A stretch of 64,000 bases of DNA from Fragilariopsis cylindrus CCMP1102 (GCA_900095095.1 FMBT01000314.1:62001-126000), one strand, 5' to 3'. Shown: positions 1 through 12,842, counted from the stretch's first letter. A program made the numbers and translations. The notes: generated from the sequence alone by a model not told the origin.

Positions 1-293
1 ACGACGACGACGATGTGCTTCTATAGCGTAGTAGTAGTAGTAGTATACATGTTGCACATATCAGTTTTCATTAAGATACTATTGATTGTCCAAGAATTAC
101 GTATTAGAACAAATAAATGTTACGTCGACTCGTACTACTAGTAGTAAATATTATATACTGTTGCAATATCAATAATATCAAATTGAAATAGAACAATTCG
201 AATGCTAAATGAAAACAACAACAAATTATCTAAATAAGGTCAGAGCATCAAGTACTGATTAAGTATGTACTATAGTATGTATTATAAATAGTA
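1..293. other. Intergenic flank with trinucleotide repeats
   Basis: Short ACG and TAG trinucleotide runs at 1-45, then AT-rich sequence up to the stop codon of the first minus-strand gene. No gene is seen. Confidence 0.6.
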
Positions 294-2340
294 TTAAGGT
301 GCAACAGGGAGAGGCATATTTGATTTGATAGAAATGGTCTGGACGATCAAACCAAGCCGGTTTTGGTTGAACATCATTCCCGGTTCTAGTCTTCTTTCAG
401 GATCCACTACCTTTACATTAGCAGCATCTTTAGCAGCACGTTTTTTACTATCTTTTACTGATTTGCTAAAGTCACTCGAATCGAGACAGGATTTGACACT
501 GAATGTGAGTAGCCCTTTGCATTCGTAACATCCTGAAATGTATTTGCCACCCCCTTGTTCATCGTCGGGATCACAACGACATGCATTCAGATCATCATTT
601 GGACCAGTATTAAAAGCATCATTACGGATCGGATTGTCATTATTCAAAACTCCAAAATCTTCGTCACAAAAGATTTCCGCAATTTTACTTGGGTATACTT
701 CTGCAATAGATCTGCTGCCGGTTACGTCTTCGTTAGGTGTATCCTTACCGACAAGTCTGTAGGATCTGTTATCAACATCACATAGATTGGCACAATCAGC
801 ATTGATACCTAAGTCCTGTCCTCTTTTATTGATTGCTCCACGGACATCCTTTAGTAATTGATCATTTGCTGCAAAGTTTGTGACAGAACCACCTGAACAT
901 GGGTACGTGTACGCAACTTCTGGATCAACTTCCCACCCTGTAGTGATTTCAAAATCCTCGAACGACAAAGCGGAACAGTCACCAACGTAGTTTTTTTCCG
1001 GTCCTAGTCTTCTACTAGGACTTCCACTAGGTTCAACAGAAAGAATTGGACCGGTTGTACCACAGATTGTTGCAATATCAACAGTTCCCTCAATCCCTTC
1101 AAAGCTTCAAACAAACAAAAAATGGAACAGAATAGAATAGAAAAAGCAATATTTTTATATTAGTGCAATGGTCTGATAAAATGCATTTTTTTTCTTTCAA
1201 AATATTACACTTTAAATTGTACATACCTTCCAGTGCCTCCAATAATTGTTGATGGAAATGGTGGTGGAAGTTTAATTTCACCATTAAATGGTTCAGGTAT
1301 GTCTTGTGCTTGTTTCAGCTGACGTATGCGACAATCATCATCTTGACATACGGGCTTGGATCTTGAAATCTGTTCTCCAACATCAAAGACAAATGACGTG
1401 CCAGAATAGAATGCAATACAATTAAAGCCACCACCACCTAGACAAATATTTAAATTACATGTATGTGATGTTACGGTAAAAGAAGCAAGAAATGCATCCA
1501 ATTCGTCTAGATCAAACCCATCTGGTCCCAGCTGACGTTGTTTGTCTTGGAAAGGTGAAGGTGAATTGATAGCTGAAGTTGTAACACATTCTCCGTGGTA
1601 AAAGAATGATGGATCACCGGGGGGGACTGGTTGTTTTGGTTGGCGGTCACCACCAAATCTGTACATATTTTATATCATAATGTTTATAGATATGGAAACG
1701 AAAAAAAAAGAATGCAGTAGAAGATGAAAAATTGTGAGTTGTGATTTTTACACCAATACTCATTCTAAATTTTGACAGAATGATGTATATAACACCAACA
1801 CTGAACAAACCCCAATAACTTACTTAAAGCCACCGACTGCTTCTAAGGCGAGATCTTCATCCAAGAAAAAATCAATGACTTCTGGTGTTAAATCTTCTGA
1901 TTCAACACCATTTAATTTATTAACAAGATTAATATCAGCCGGATCATAGACTCCCCCTTTAAATTTAACAAGCAAACAAAAAAAAAATTAGTAATGATGT
2001 ACATCCTTTGCGCATAATTGTAAGCACATACGTTATAAGATTACGTACCTTTCTGAATGGTGGAAGATCCTACCAAACTTGTCAAACTTGAACCAATGTT
2101 GGGTGCCCCATTTGGGAAAACAGTTATAAAGTTTTCAGGTTCAATAATAGTAAGATAGTTACGAGTATATTCATAATCCGTTGACAAGGATGATGCTAAG
2201 TTTCTCTCGTCTTTGTTGCCATCTTCCGTACTATCAGTGACAGTATTATCACCCATACCTCCTTTCGTACAGAGAACAGAAGGAGCATAACAAGAGGCAT
2301 GTGCCAAGATGATGAACTTTACAGCTGTTAAGAGTTTCAT
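294..2340 (-). CDS. Secreted GGTG-motif (dirigent / allene-oxide-cyclase-barrel-like) protein A, four exons
   Basis: Four exons join with matching phases and GT...AG ends: 2340-2049, 1956-1824, 1658-1227 and 1104-294, giving 555 residues. The start MKLLTAVKFIILAHASC begins a likely ER signal peptide. Across the exon 3/4 junction the protein reads GGTGSFEGIEGTVDI, which resembles the GGTGxFxGaxG strand of dirigent and allene-oxide-cyclase-type barrels. It is preceded by a Cys-containing segment (HTCNLNICLGGGGFNCIAFY) that matches the next gene. The last 270 residues are an extra Cys-rich, Asp-rich domain absent from the neighbour. R-x-L sites (RNL, RQL, RQL, RRL, RRL) are scattered through it, like the RXL processing sites of diatom wall proteins. 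Exon structure and secretion are well supported. The barrel family is an inference from one motif, and no enzymatic role is claimed. Confidence 0.8.
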
Positions 2341-2801
2341 GATGATGATGTTATGATTGATTTTTGTTGGTTGACTTATTGGTTTTGTTGTGTTGTTTGA
2401 TGATATATGTTGTGTTATGAGTACACAAACACGAGCAAGAAAACGTGCACTTACACGAACACGAACGCTTCGGTATCATAAAGCATAGTATACTACCAGC
2501 ACGTACGCGTTATAATTTTTAGATTTCTGAGAAAAGAAACCGAACGACATCATGCCGTTTTGGAAAAAAGGAAATAAGAAGAAAAAAAAACGAACATCTA
2601 GGGCCTAAAAAAAGAAATGAATGCGCGAATTTGATTTGAAACTTCTGATGGACGTTACGTGATAGGAAAAACTAAAAAGCTTGTGCCTCTTACTGCCGGT
2701 ATAAATGTTTTTTTTTGCGTTAAAATTATTTTTGTACTTAGTGACACGTATAGGTTCTACTCAATCTATTATGCAAATCCAGATGAAAATGTGAATGAAA
2801 A
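2341..2801. repeat. Upstream region of protein A gene; contains copy 1 of a duplicated promoter segment
   Basis: Positions about 2562-2742 match about 4200-4360 closely and in the same orientation. Shared blocks include CGAACATCTAGGGCCTAAAA, AATGCGCGAA, and AAAAACTAAAAAGCTTGTGC followed by CTCTTACT. Each copy lies roughly 220-400 bp upstream of the start of one of the two paralogous genes, so the gene and its upstream DNA were probably copied together. Confidence 0.8.
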
Positions 2802-3968
2802 TCAAATTGCTTTAGGACCTAATGGCAAACGTTGATTGCATGTAAAGAAGATCTTTTGTACGATAACACCCGTGTCGAGACGACCACCCTCAACCACAAA
2901 TTTATCATCTTCATCGACTCTCTGAAGATCACGAGTATTTTCTTCTTCTTGTTGTTCATCTTCTTGGGATAGATCACGTCTGTTTCTATCTTCAGTTGGT
3001 TCATCTGTTAATGTTGGACTTGAAGTTGGACTTTCAGTGGTTATAACTCTTGGGAAAAAACTACGTTGTGCAACAGTAATTAAATCAAAGTTACATTTAA
3101 TACCTTGATATCGTCCTGTACCACCAAAACCAAATCCTGGAAATGATGGTGGCAATGCAGCACGGGACCCTGGTGGTGCCCATACAAAGTCTGAACCTAT
3201 GGAGACAATTTTCACCGGACGGTCAGCGGAGTCTTGATTTTGTAGTTTACGTCTAGGGTCAGGTCCTGCTTCAGATTCAGGATCTAAAAATCCATTGTTT
3301 TGGCTATTCACAAAAATCGCTCTAGATCTTTCACCTTGAATTGGTGAAAAATTAAATCTTCCTCCAGCATAGATATTAATACAATCTGTTGGACTACCCA
3401 AGCACAAATCATAAAAACAACTATGAGAGATAATTCCAGTTAATGTTTTACCATTAGTTGTAGTACATTTACCACCAAGTGTAAAATCCTCATCAATAGC
3501 TGGTGTAGTCTTTGGTTGTAATGTTATTTGAGATCTCGTCATCTCACCCCCGTCTAATCGCCTAAGAATGTCATTACCAACAGAAAATAGTTCTGTTGGT
3601 ACTAATTCAACACTTGATGATCGGTATACACCACCATAAGTGATAATATATGATCCCTGGAGTGTTTGACTGTCTTGAAGATTTGGTGGTGAAACAAATG
3701 TAATATCTTTAGGTGAAGTAATAACAGTGAAAGCACGTGTAAAGACATCTTCGTCGGTCCATATATCTGACATCAATGATAGCTTACGGGCTGGAAGTGG
3801 TTCAAGTTGACGTTCGGAATCAGGTCTGCGATGCAATTTTCTTACGCTTTTACCGAAGGCACTGTCACTTGCGGTGTCACTTGAGGTGTCAGTAGTGGCA
3901 GTGGCAGTGGCAGTGACTGCTGTCGTTGCCAAAACGAAAAGAAAAGCGATTTTAATAGAGATCATCAT
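2802..3968 (-). CDS. Secreted GGTG-motif protein B, paralog of the adjacent downstream gene
   Basis: Single exon, 388 residues. The start MMISIKIAFLFVLATTAVTA looks like an ER signal peptide followed by a Thr/Ala/Ser-rich stretch. The middle (HSCFYDLCLGSPTDCINIYAGG) and the later FGFGGTGRYQGIKCNFDLI align with protein A (HTCNLNICLGG... and GGTGSFEGIEG), so the two are tandem paralogs. It lacks the introns and the long Cys-rich tail of protein A. R-x-L sites are frequent: RKL, RQL, RKL, RRL, RKL, RDL, RDL. These match the proteolytic motif described for silaffins and cingulins, although this protein is not itself silaffin-like in Lys/Ser content. The C-terminus is acidic. The dirigent/AOC-type barrel assignment is tentative; a diatom-specific secreted family is equally possible. 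Confidence 0.75.
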   Translation of the reverse strand: MMISIKIAFLFVLATTAVTATATATTDTSSDTASDSAFGKSVRKLHRRPDSERQLEPLPARKLSLMSDIWTDEDVFTRAFTVITSPKDITFVSPPNLQDSQTLQGSYIITYGGVYRSSSVELVPTELFSVGNDILRRLDGGEMTRSQITLQPKTTPAIDEDFTLGGKCTTTNGKTLTGIISHSCFYDLCLGSPTDCINIYAGGRFNFSPIQGERSRAIFVNSQNNGFLDPESEAGPDPRRKLQNQDSADRPVKIVSIGSDFVWAPPGSRAALPPSFPGFGFGGTGRYQGIKCNFDLITVAQRSFFPRVITTESPTSSPTLTDEPTEDRNRRDLSQEDEQQEEENTRDLQRVDEDDKFVVEGGRLDTGVIVQKIFFTCNQRLPLGPKAI

Positions 3969-6900
3969 TGTTTATTTGTTTGTTTGTTTGTTTGTTTGTA
4001 TAACGTAGTATTAGTTGAATTCCAGAAAACTTTCAACTTTTTTTTGTGAGACTCTCAATTTTTGATGCACAATGCGTGAAGCAGGGATGATACTAGTAGA
4101 TGGGCAACTACTAATACTAGCTACTAGCTAGTAGTATAGAAAAGAAAATGCCATTTTTGATTTTTGGCAAGATGTAAGGAAAAAAAACGAACGAACCTCT
4201 AGGAAAAAGGAAATATGAAGAAAAAAAACGAACATCTAGGGCCTAAAAAAAAAATGAATGCGCGAAACTTCTGATGCACGTGATTGGAAAAACTAAAAAG
4301 CTTGTGCCTCTTACTATAAATGTTGTATTTTCGCGTTGATATTATTTTTGTACTTAGTGAATTGTTAATCTTGTTGTAAAAATACATACATAAATTTGAT
4401 GTGAAATTTCCGATGCTCGTGATTGTAAAAACAAAACCTCGTGTTTATTTATTTATTGTAATTATGTATGTAGTTAATTGTTAGCTATGATGCTATGTAC
4501 AGTTGCGAAATTGTTAACGGACTAACCCATGCGCGAATTTTCATCGCGCGACTAAGCGTCTTTTAGCCAGAGAGTTACGTTACAGCGGGTTGGAAACTGG
4601 ATCTTTTGACCACTTTTTATACATCACATATCACATTACATCACATATCACAACACACAAACGCATCAACAAAGAGAAGACCGACGATGGTCTTTGTTGG
4701 CCTGTTTTAGACGGGTTATCCTGGTTACTTTTTTTGTGTGGGTGATAATTATAACCAAGACGAATGTTAGATGCCATCCCCCAAGCGGAATGGACCATCA
4801 TTAAGGCAATACCATTAAATTTTACATGCTTTTCAAACTACAATATAAGGTAGCATGAAGTTAACATAATACAATACCATAATACCGGATGAACAATGAA
4901 GAAATCGAATATACCTTCTCCATCATTCGTTTTCATTTATTATTTCATCCCCTCCTATTATAGTACTAAAAATATGGTAAGTGGTTTTTTTGTTACTTTT
5001 TGTTATTCAATTATCAATTCTTCTAGTTCAGTAACATCTTATTCTTCAATTATTCTATTATTGTTATGTTATTAAGTTCTTATTCTAATTAAAACGTTCA
5101 TTTAAAGTAGTGTCATTCGTTAGTACAAGTACTTATACATTAGCTACCGCTTATATCTCCCACCTTCTAGTTTAAAATAAAATGAACCAACAATATCAAG
5201 ACAATGTGAGGGAAAACAACAACAGATGCGGTACTTATTGCTTTGATGGGATCGATATATGCTACTCTATACTACTCCAACGGATGGACGGACGGAGAAG
5301 AAGGATAAAGACGACCACAAGTAGGTACATTAAAAAATAATGAAGGCCATTAAATAAAAGTAATAAAAACAGCAACAACAACCATACCGATTCGAATCTA
5401 TTTGTATTTTACCAATTGGTCCCTATTCAACAAGGAGTGAGGCATATTATTATCAATACTAATAGATTTAACACTCCATATCGACGGACGCGGTGAAGAA
5501 GGTACGGAGGAGAAGACGTCGACGGCAACTACATATATGTAACATTGTCCTGATCCAATCGTAGCAAATGATGTTGATGTTGATCTTGATGTTGATGTTG
5601 ATAATAATAATATCATTGATTGATTGATTACAATCTTTTCTAATGACTTGCAAAATAATCAATCCGCATCTATTTTTAATTTTTAAAATACTACTACCTA
5701 CGACTACTACTCAATCCACCCAGATTTACCTTTACAGCACTACTGATGATGACATTACGGCAAAACTTCTGCTATACGACAAAAATATAATATGTATAGT
5801 ATGTACACATAACTCAGGACAGAGACTTCGTCATTCAAGAATTCATAAAGCGATGCATAGTATAATAAAGGTACATGGATGTGATGTGATAGTAAATCAT
5901 TTAGGACAATAGTAATAAAAGTATGTAGTCAATTAAATAAAAGAAGAAGAGATATTATTTCTAATATTAACATTAACTGCAAAGCGTGCGATATATATAT
6001 TTACCTTGCGGATCTTGTGTGTTGTGTTGTGTTGTGTTGTGTTTATTTATAATACCTTGGGCGGCAACCCATTACCTGTTCCTGCAGGTGACATACGCAG
6101 GTAACATACACTGGTACGTGTATTTACCCAGTCGCTTATTATTTGAATGTTCCAGGTATTAAACAATAATGAGAATAGTATATAGGCCATATATATATAT
6201 ATATATATATATATAACTCGATTGATTCTTTTGGAACAATACTTCCAATTATATCATCTCTCATCCTCAAAAAGCACTGAACACGAAAGTTTTGTTTCAT
6301 CAAGAAGAACAGCAGCATCGAGCTAGCAGCTCGAGCGAGCGAGGGAAGTGTTGTTACATAGTATAGTGCTGGTTAATTATTGCAGTCTTATCTAGCTCTA
6401 TCATTGACGATGATGATGATCATGTACCATAAATATGCTGGTGCAGCGCAGAGGTCGCTCGATCGCTACCAATATAAGTTATGTGTGTGTGATGGTACAT
6501 ATGTTGATATGAGAAAATGACTACAGGAAACGCCGAGCTAAAGCGGCTATTATAATAGAGCGAAGGAAGTGTGTTAGTAGTACCTGTAACTTAGTGCCGG
6601 TTCCTATAGTTAATTGATCGATTGATTGTCTTTTCTTTTATTTCTCTCTCTGTCTGTCTCTCGTCTCACGATGCTCGCAATATGCATCGCGTGTTTATGA
6701 TTTCGCATCTCAACTCAGTCACGGGACGAGCGATATGATCCATGCCTGCATTTATTTGCAACTGCACTGCCACCAACAGCACTGCCTCGCTCTCTCCTTA
6801 CTTGTGCCCCCGCTTTTAATTAAATTATCATCAACATACGTGCTAGAGCGAGTACGGTAAGTTAGTGGCACGAACAACAACGCCTTTAAAATATATTTTT

Positions 6901-7164
6901 CTTTTTGCTGCGTTGTTTGGACGGTTTCTTGACATGACTCACACACACACAGAGAGAAATAAAGATCTTTTTTTGGCATTCAATTCACAACCCAAGAAGA
7001 AAAGGCATCGATCAGTTCAGTAATTGTTACGTCATAATAATCTTCACAGAACAATACAGATCATAAGAAAGAAAGAAAGTCTACAGTACTGTACAGTACA
7101 GTAGTACGATAGAGTTGAAAGAAAAAAGAAAAGAGAAAGAGAAAAGAGAGAGATTTGATTGATA
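3969..7164. other. Long intergenic region, no gene seen
   Basis: Contains the second copy of the duplicated upstream segment (about 4200-4360) and a weaker partial third copy (about 4386-4440). It also holds an AT dinucleotide run (about 6189-6216), GTGTT and GATGTT short repeats, and purine-rich GAAA tracts just before the carboxypeptidase start. Short open frames in it (for example 5643-5912) show no family motif or splice support. Confidence 0.6.
4199..4365. repeat. Copy 2 of duplicated upstream segment
   Basis: Direct-repeat partner of about 2562-2742. It lies upstream of the protein B gene in the same relative position and orientation as copy 1 lies upstream of protein A. A shorter related stretch follows at about 4386-4440 (TTTCCGATGCTCGTGATTG resembles CTTCTGATGCACGTGATTG). 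Confidence 0.8.
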
Positions 7165-10106
7165 ATGACCATTATGAAGAATAATTCATTATTAATGACG
7201 ATGATGATGGCAATAATTATTGCGATGTCTACCACTACCATCACTACAGTCGTCGATGCTGCACCATTAAATGATTTAATTCTCGAATTACCTGGATATG
7301 GACGACCACCCACACCACAATTTAGTGGTTATTTAGATGCTAGTGCTGGATGTGATGTTACTATCAATGGTCCAATATGTAAAATTCATTATTGGTTAGC
7401 ATTAGCAGCTAATGATGATGATGATGATGATGAAGACGATCCTTTATTGTCGTCGTCGTCCGCAGCAGCTTCTACGACGAAACCAACTGGTAAGAATTTA
7501 ATTTCATTTAATTTAAGCTGTTGTTTGTCGTCGTCATCGTCATTGTCATTGTTGTCATCGTTGTATTGCAAAATCTTTTAGGTGATTGTTATATCACCGC
7601 CGATCCGATCCCGATCCGTTTTCGTTATACTAAGCTGTAATCCTAATATATCAAAATCACCTTGTTTTCTCCCTTCTCTTTCTTTTCTTATTTGCCTGCT
7701 CTTATAATAATTCTCTCACAAATGGAAATGAATGAATGAATACACTCTATAATAAAAACACGATTGAACAATTCAATTCGATTCGAATTCGAATCTCATT
7801 TCACCACACACAAAAACACAAAATTATCAAAATATTACAATCATATATTATGATTAGTTTTATGGTTAAATGGTGGACCTGGATCATCGTCATTATTAGG
7901 GTGGTTACAAGAAGTGGGTCCATTACTGATGAATGCCACCGGTGGATTAATGACTAATCCATATAGTTGGATTAATGCTGGTGTCAATTTATTAGTCATT
8001 GAAGCACCTATGGGGGTCGGATTTTCTTATTGTTCACGTATGAAGATGAAAGATAATGAAAAATTACCATTACCATGTATTAATTCGGATACCAGTACCG
8101 CCAAAGCAAGTCGAGCAGCATTAGTGGATTTTTTTACAACTAAATTTCCAGAATTATCGAATGGACCATTTTATATTGCAGGTATGTGATCCCCTTTTTT
8201 TAATATATGTTTGTTTGTTTGTTTGCTCTTGTATGTGCTTCCGTTGACCATTTCCTATTTATAGTATACTCAACCACGAATGCGAATGAATTGAATTGAA
8301 TCGAATCGCATTCTACTGATTACTCACCTTCTACCTCTCTCGTGTCTTTCTCGTCTCTCTCTCTCTCTCTGTTTTTCAGGTGAATCCTATGCTGGTGTAT
8401 ATATACCAACATTATCCAAAGAATTATTAACTGATCCTATTGCGAAACAAACAGTACCATTGAAAGGTATTATGGTGGGTGATCCATGTACTGATAATGA
8501 TGCACAACGTGATTCCATGGATCCATTATGGTATTCCAACAAATATGGTTTAATGGATACGGATGTATATGATACCCTTCAATCCAAAGAATGTGCTGGA
8601 ACATATGATATTATGAAAACTAAAACGACAATGATGAGGATGAATCAACAACGTAATTTTACTGCAAATGTCAATACTATGTTATCATCCAAGACACATC
8701 AATCGGTTGGTGGAGAAAAATGGTCGAATCATGTGACTGCTGCTGAATTAAATGCAGAACTTAGTGTTATCGAAAATTTAGTAGAACGTCGTATCAAAGC
8801 AAATGAATTATATCAGGAACGTGTATTAGGTAATAACGACGCCGACGATGCAGATGCAGATGAAGATGCAACTACTGCTGGCCATATCCGTACTACACTT
8901 CGTAATAGTGCTTCTGATGTAGAACCAACTTCACCACCAAACCGTAACCGTAAAATTGATAATAAATGTACATTAGCCTATCGTAAATTTTTACTAAGTT
9001 CCTCCCATTCATTAAGTCAAGGTTGGAATGATTTGTATATTGATGATTATAGTTTATTTGCACCAGTAACATCTAAGGAAGATCAACAAATGGCAACATA
9101 CCTGAATCGAAAGGATGTACGTCAAGCATTGCATGTAGAAGAATCACCTGTGAAAACATGGCCAATGGATCAGAATATTGGTTTTTCCTATAAGAAACAA
9201 TATAATGCATGTAATTGGCAATCCAATATTGAATTTCCAAATACATCCATGATTGATCTATATCAAGAAATTATTCCATCCCTGGATCGAACATGGATTT
9301 ATAATGGTGATACTGATCCATGTGTCTCCTATGAAGGTACACGTGAAGCTGTGAAACAAATATTATTCGAGGAAGTGGATGGTGGTTCGTATCGACCATG
9401 GTTTTATAATCAAACAGCAACATCCATTTCCGTATTACAGGAAAAATCCATTTTATTTGGACCCAATTTAATTGTACAATCATTAGAGAATGCACAATTT
9501 GGTGGTGAGGTTGTAAATTATTCCAATGGTTTATCATTTATTACATTTCATGGGAGTGGTCATATGGTGCGTATGTATTTATCAGTTTTTTTCTAATCTC
9601 ATGCATTATAATAATATCGTCTCTATAGCATTCCTTCAGAAATCACTCTCACACACGACATTTTCGGCTGCTTATCAATTTTTTACTATTTTCCTTCTTT
9701 TGTATAACTTCCTTTGTAACCTGCCTTATACATGCTATAATATACTGTAGGTTCCACAATTTCGTCCACAGGTATGTTACGTTTTTTACTTACGATAGTA
9801 CCACAAAACACGTTTCGGTTTTACAGTTTCTATTTCGTTTTATTGATTCTTGTACTGAATTTTTCTCGTTTCTGTTTGTTTTTTATTTATTTGTTCTTTT
9901 AGGCCGCATTACATTTTTTACAAAAATTTGTGCACGGGAATAATATCGATAATAACAATGATAATGGTGTAAGAGTTGATAATAATTATCTATTATCACC
10001 ATTATTAAAATCAAATGAAACTTTAATAGGATTAACAGATAATGAATTTGAAAAATACATTCAAGAATGGACTGAGTCAGCAATGACGAAACCATATGTT
10101 GGCTAG
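7165..10106 (+). CDS. Serine carboxypeptidase (peptidase family S10), five exons
   Basis: Exons 7165-7489, 7858-8181, 8380-9566, 9751-9771 and 9903-10106 join in frame to 686 residues. An N-terminal signal peptide (MTIMKNNSLL...VVDA) precedes the typical start PGYGRPPTPQFSGYLDA. The spliced protein reads VLWLNGGPGSSSLLGW (oxyanion region), GESYAGVY with the nucleophile at about Ser219, NGDTDPCVSYEGT for the catalytic Asp (about 527-529), and GSGHMVPQFRPQAAL with His611. All three catalytic elements of S10 are present. Exon 4 is only 21 nt and encodes VPQFRPQ, immediately after the catalytic His. Low-complexity Asp and Ser runs interrupt the N-terminal region (about residues 82-105) and an Asp-rich insert lies near residue 375. 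S10 enzymes remove C-terminal residues from peptides in lysosome/vacuole or outside the cell; which applies here cannot be read from the sequence. Confidence 0.93.
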
Positions 10107-10987
10107 GTTAGGATTTAGTCCTGTTGAAGTAGTAGAGTTAGTAGCAAACTGTTGCGTAGAGTTAGTAGCAAACTGTTGCGTATTATACAGTAAGCGAATG
10201 AGTAAAAGAAGAAGAAGAATTATAAGGAGAAGAATAAAAACAAAAAGAAGTTAGAAACGAAATGAACAGAACAGAACAGAACAGAATGATTGAATGAAAG
10301 ACACTGAATGCCAAACCTAAGAAAAAGACAGTAAAGAAAACTATAATTTATATTATAACATAATAAATGAAAGATTTGCATGAAAGATTTGCTGTGTGCC
10401 ATCCATTACAGTATGTATTAGCGGATCGTCGTGGTTATTTTATTACATGCTCCAAAGGAAAGAAAACCTCTTCTCGACCCGTAGAAGAAGATTATTGTTG
10501 TACTGTAGCCATTATTATTCGATATGCTGCACTGCTACGTCTATAATATTAGCATACTATCCTCCAAAATAAATAGGATGAGTTGTGCATAATACTGGGG
10601 ACGTAACATATAGTTGTTGTGTTGCCACTACCATTACTACTACCACTACTACTACTACAGCAGTACTACTACCAGATCTACTACAGTAGTAAAGTAAACG
10701 ACACAACTCTGAAGCTTTTTGGGGGCTGCATGCGAGAACATTACTTATAGTCAATTTGTATTGATGAGGATAGAAAACATTCATAGATTATTTCTTAGCT
10801 TCTACGGTAGTAAAATACAATACGGCAATATCGACTGGCTATTCTTTTTTCGTGATATAAGACGGCGTAACGCGAGTATAAAATAGAAGTAATGATACTA
10901 ATCTGTACGAGGATGTGGATGTGGATGTGAACATTAATTTCATAACATTATTATATTATATTATTACTAACTTTACTAACTTACTAC
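10107..10987. other. Intergenic region between convergent genes, no gene seen
   Basis: Holds a 24-bp tandem duplication at about 10133-10180 (AGAGTTAGTAGCAAACTGTTGC unit), a GAACA run (10264-10286) and ACT/GTAGTA trinucleotide runs around 10620-10690. The carboxypeptidase (+) and the next gene (-) converge here, so it should contain both 3' ends. Confidence 0.6.
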
Positions 10988-11578
10988 TTAACATAAACAT
11001 TTACAAATACAACATAAGAGAATTGATATCACCACACTCACAATAACCCATACCCACCATTGCCATTCTTTATAACTATCGGATACAACATAATCCTTGT
11101 CATTCAATTTAATTGTGGATTCACCATCGGAATGATCATATCCATATTTTTTTTCATTCTCATTATTATTTTCATTTTCGTCAGCATTTTCTGCGTCACT
11201 ATTATTACTAGTGTCACTGTCACTGTCTTGTAAAATCCGAACGACGACAGCAGCAGCAGCATAATCATTATTATTACTATCATTACTTATTCCAATACTA
11301 TTAGTAGGTTCTGGTAATTTGTTGTTGATAGTAACAGTAGTAGTAGTAGTAGTCGGCTCGTCTACCAGTAGCACTATGGGACTATGTCTACCATTATCAT
11401 AATGACTTCTACTACTATTACGTGAACGGAGATTATTTCTTCGTCGTCTTCGTAGTGGTTCCTCGTCGTTACGAACGGCAGCAGCTACTACCAACGAAGT
11501 ATTACAATTACAAATACTTATAGAAATCAGAACAATGATTATTGAAAGTATAGTAGTAGTCGTAGTAGTAGTATTCAT
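10988..11578 (-). CDS. Hypothetical small single-pass membrane protein with signal peptide
   Basis: 196 residues. The N-terminus MNTTTTTTTILSIIIVLISISICNC is a likely signal peptide. It is followed by a basic patch (RRRRRNNLRSRNSSRS), a Thr/Asn/Asp/Glu-rich low-complexity middle, and a C-terminal hydrophobic segment WWVWVIVSVVISILLCCICKCLC. That segment would be a membrane anchor with a Cys-rich, possibly palmitoylated end. The predicted topology is type I with an exposed acidic ectodomain. No domain is recognised. It has an ATG start and a full open frame, but the low-complexity content keeps confidence moderate. Confidence 0.55.
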   Translation of the reverse strand: MNTTTTTTTILSIIIVLISISICNCNTSLVVAAAVRNDEEPLRRRRRNNLRSRNSSRSHYDNGRHSPIVLLVDEPTTTTTTVTINNKLPEPTNSIGISNDSNNNDYAAAAVVVRILQDSDSDTSNNSDAENADENENNNENEKKYGYDHSDGESTIKLNDKDYVVSDSYKEWQWWVWVIVSVVISILLCCICKCLC

Positions 11579-12544
11579 GATTTGGTTTGATTTGGTTTGG
11601 TTCGGTTCGGTGTTTGCCTATTGCTTCTTTTATTATTTGTTTGTGTTGCTTTGATTTTCTTAATTGTGGTTACGGTATGTAATGTTGCTACAGTAATGTT
11701 GCAACAGTAAGTCGTGCTTTCGCCGGTTGTGATGTGCCTCGCACAATATCTTCCTCTTCCATTCTTGCTTTTTGTAGTACGACTCACTCTTTTTCTTCAC
11801 GCGGACCAGGACATCCATACCGTAGTTATTTTATGATTGATTCGTAACGGTGTAACGGTATTTTAAGTCGTACTTAAAAAGAAAGGAAAGTGAATGAATC
11901 GAATGAGTCGAATAAAAAGTAGTTCATAACTCCGACTTGTTCGACTAAATTCGAGCAAAATGAAGAAAAACGCGCGTTTGGGGGGGGGGGGGGGATGCGA
12001 GATATTCATTTTTCTTTTTCTTTTTTCGTAATATTTTCAATGACTTGTTTCAAAACGGTACTGTACTAAGGGGCTGCGATCGTTCGTAGCATCCATCAAT
12101 ATTGATCTTCAAGTTAGTTGTGAAGAATTACTTAATGTTCCTAATAATTATCCGCGATTATTTGTCGTTCGAGTTCGCGATTACAATCACTATTAGGTTC
12201 GCGAATAGAGTTCATTTTCGCTTCATTATTATTATTTGAGCGATATCAATACCGTATGCGAGGGTTTTATTAGGAATCTTGTTTTTTTATATATGCGTCT
12301 TCTTTGTGTAAGTAAAACACATCTTCGGATTCGCGGTTTTGATTGTGAAATAATGCATACTTTCACTGATGTTTTATTTTTTATTCAACATACTTTGTTC
12401 TTCGTCAATAAGTAACAATCTGTTACAATTGTTACTTTCTCAGTTTTTTCTTGAGCGTAGGCGTGCCATAAATCTTTAGTTGCACCAGGCTCACGTGCTT
12501 CTTCTTTTTTACCTATCCCAAAATATCATCGTCGCTGCTGCTGC

Positions 12545-12753
12545 TGCTGCTGATACAAGCTCGTCGCTAGCTCGTCGCTACTCCTTGCCGTATCCTTAAT
12601 TCTGTTTCTTAATCGCCTCCATCGCCTCATGCTTTTATTACGTACTGTAAAAGCTAAGCTGCTGCTGATACAAGCTCGTCGCTAACCCTGCCGTATCCTG
12701 AATTCTGTTTCTTAATCGCCTTCATCGACTCATACTTTTATTACGTAAAAGCT
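12545..12753. repeat. Tandem duplication, unit about 95-115 bp
   Basis: GCTGCTGATACAAGCTCGTC ... CGTATCCT(T/G)AATTCTGTTTC ... CTTTTATTACGTA...AAAGCT occurs at about 12545-12655 and again at 12659-12753. There are a few substitutions and small indels. It is about 570-780 bp upstream of the next start codon. Confidence 0.85.
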
Positions 12754-12842
12754 ACAAAAATCCAAAATAAATACTTAGACATCATTGTAGTATACAGTAC
12801 CTTTTATTATAAATAAATACGGAAGAGATTACTATTCTTTAA

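Noticed and set aside
5643-5912. 89-codon plus-strand frame in the 4-7 kb gap
   Set aside because: No motif, no paralog and random-looking composition in an AT-rich intergenic region.
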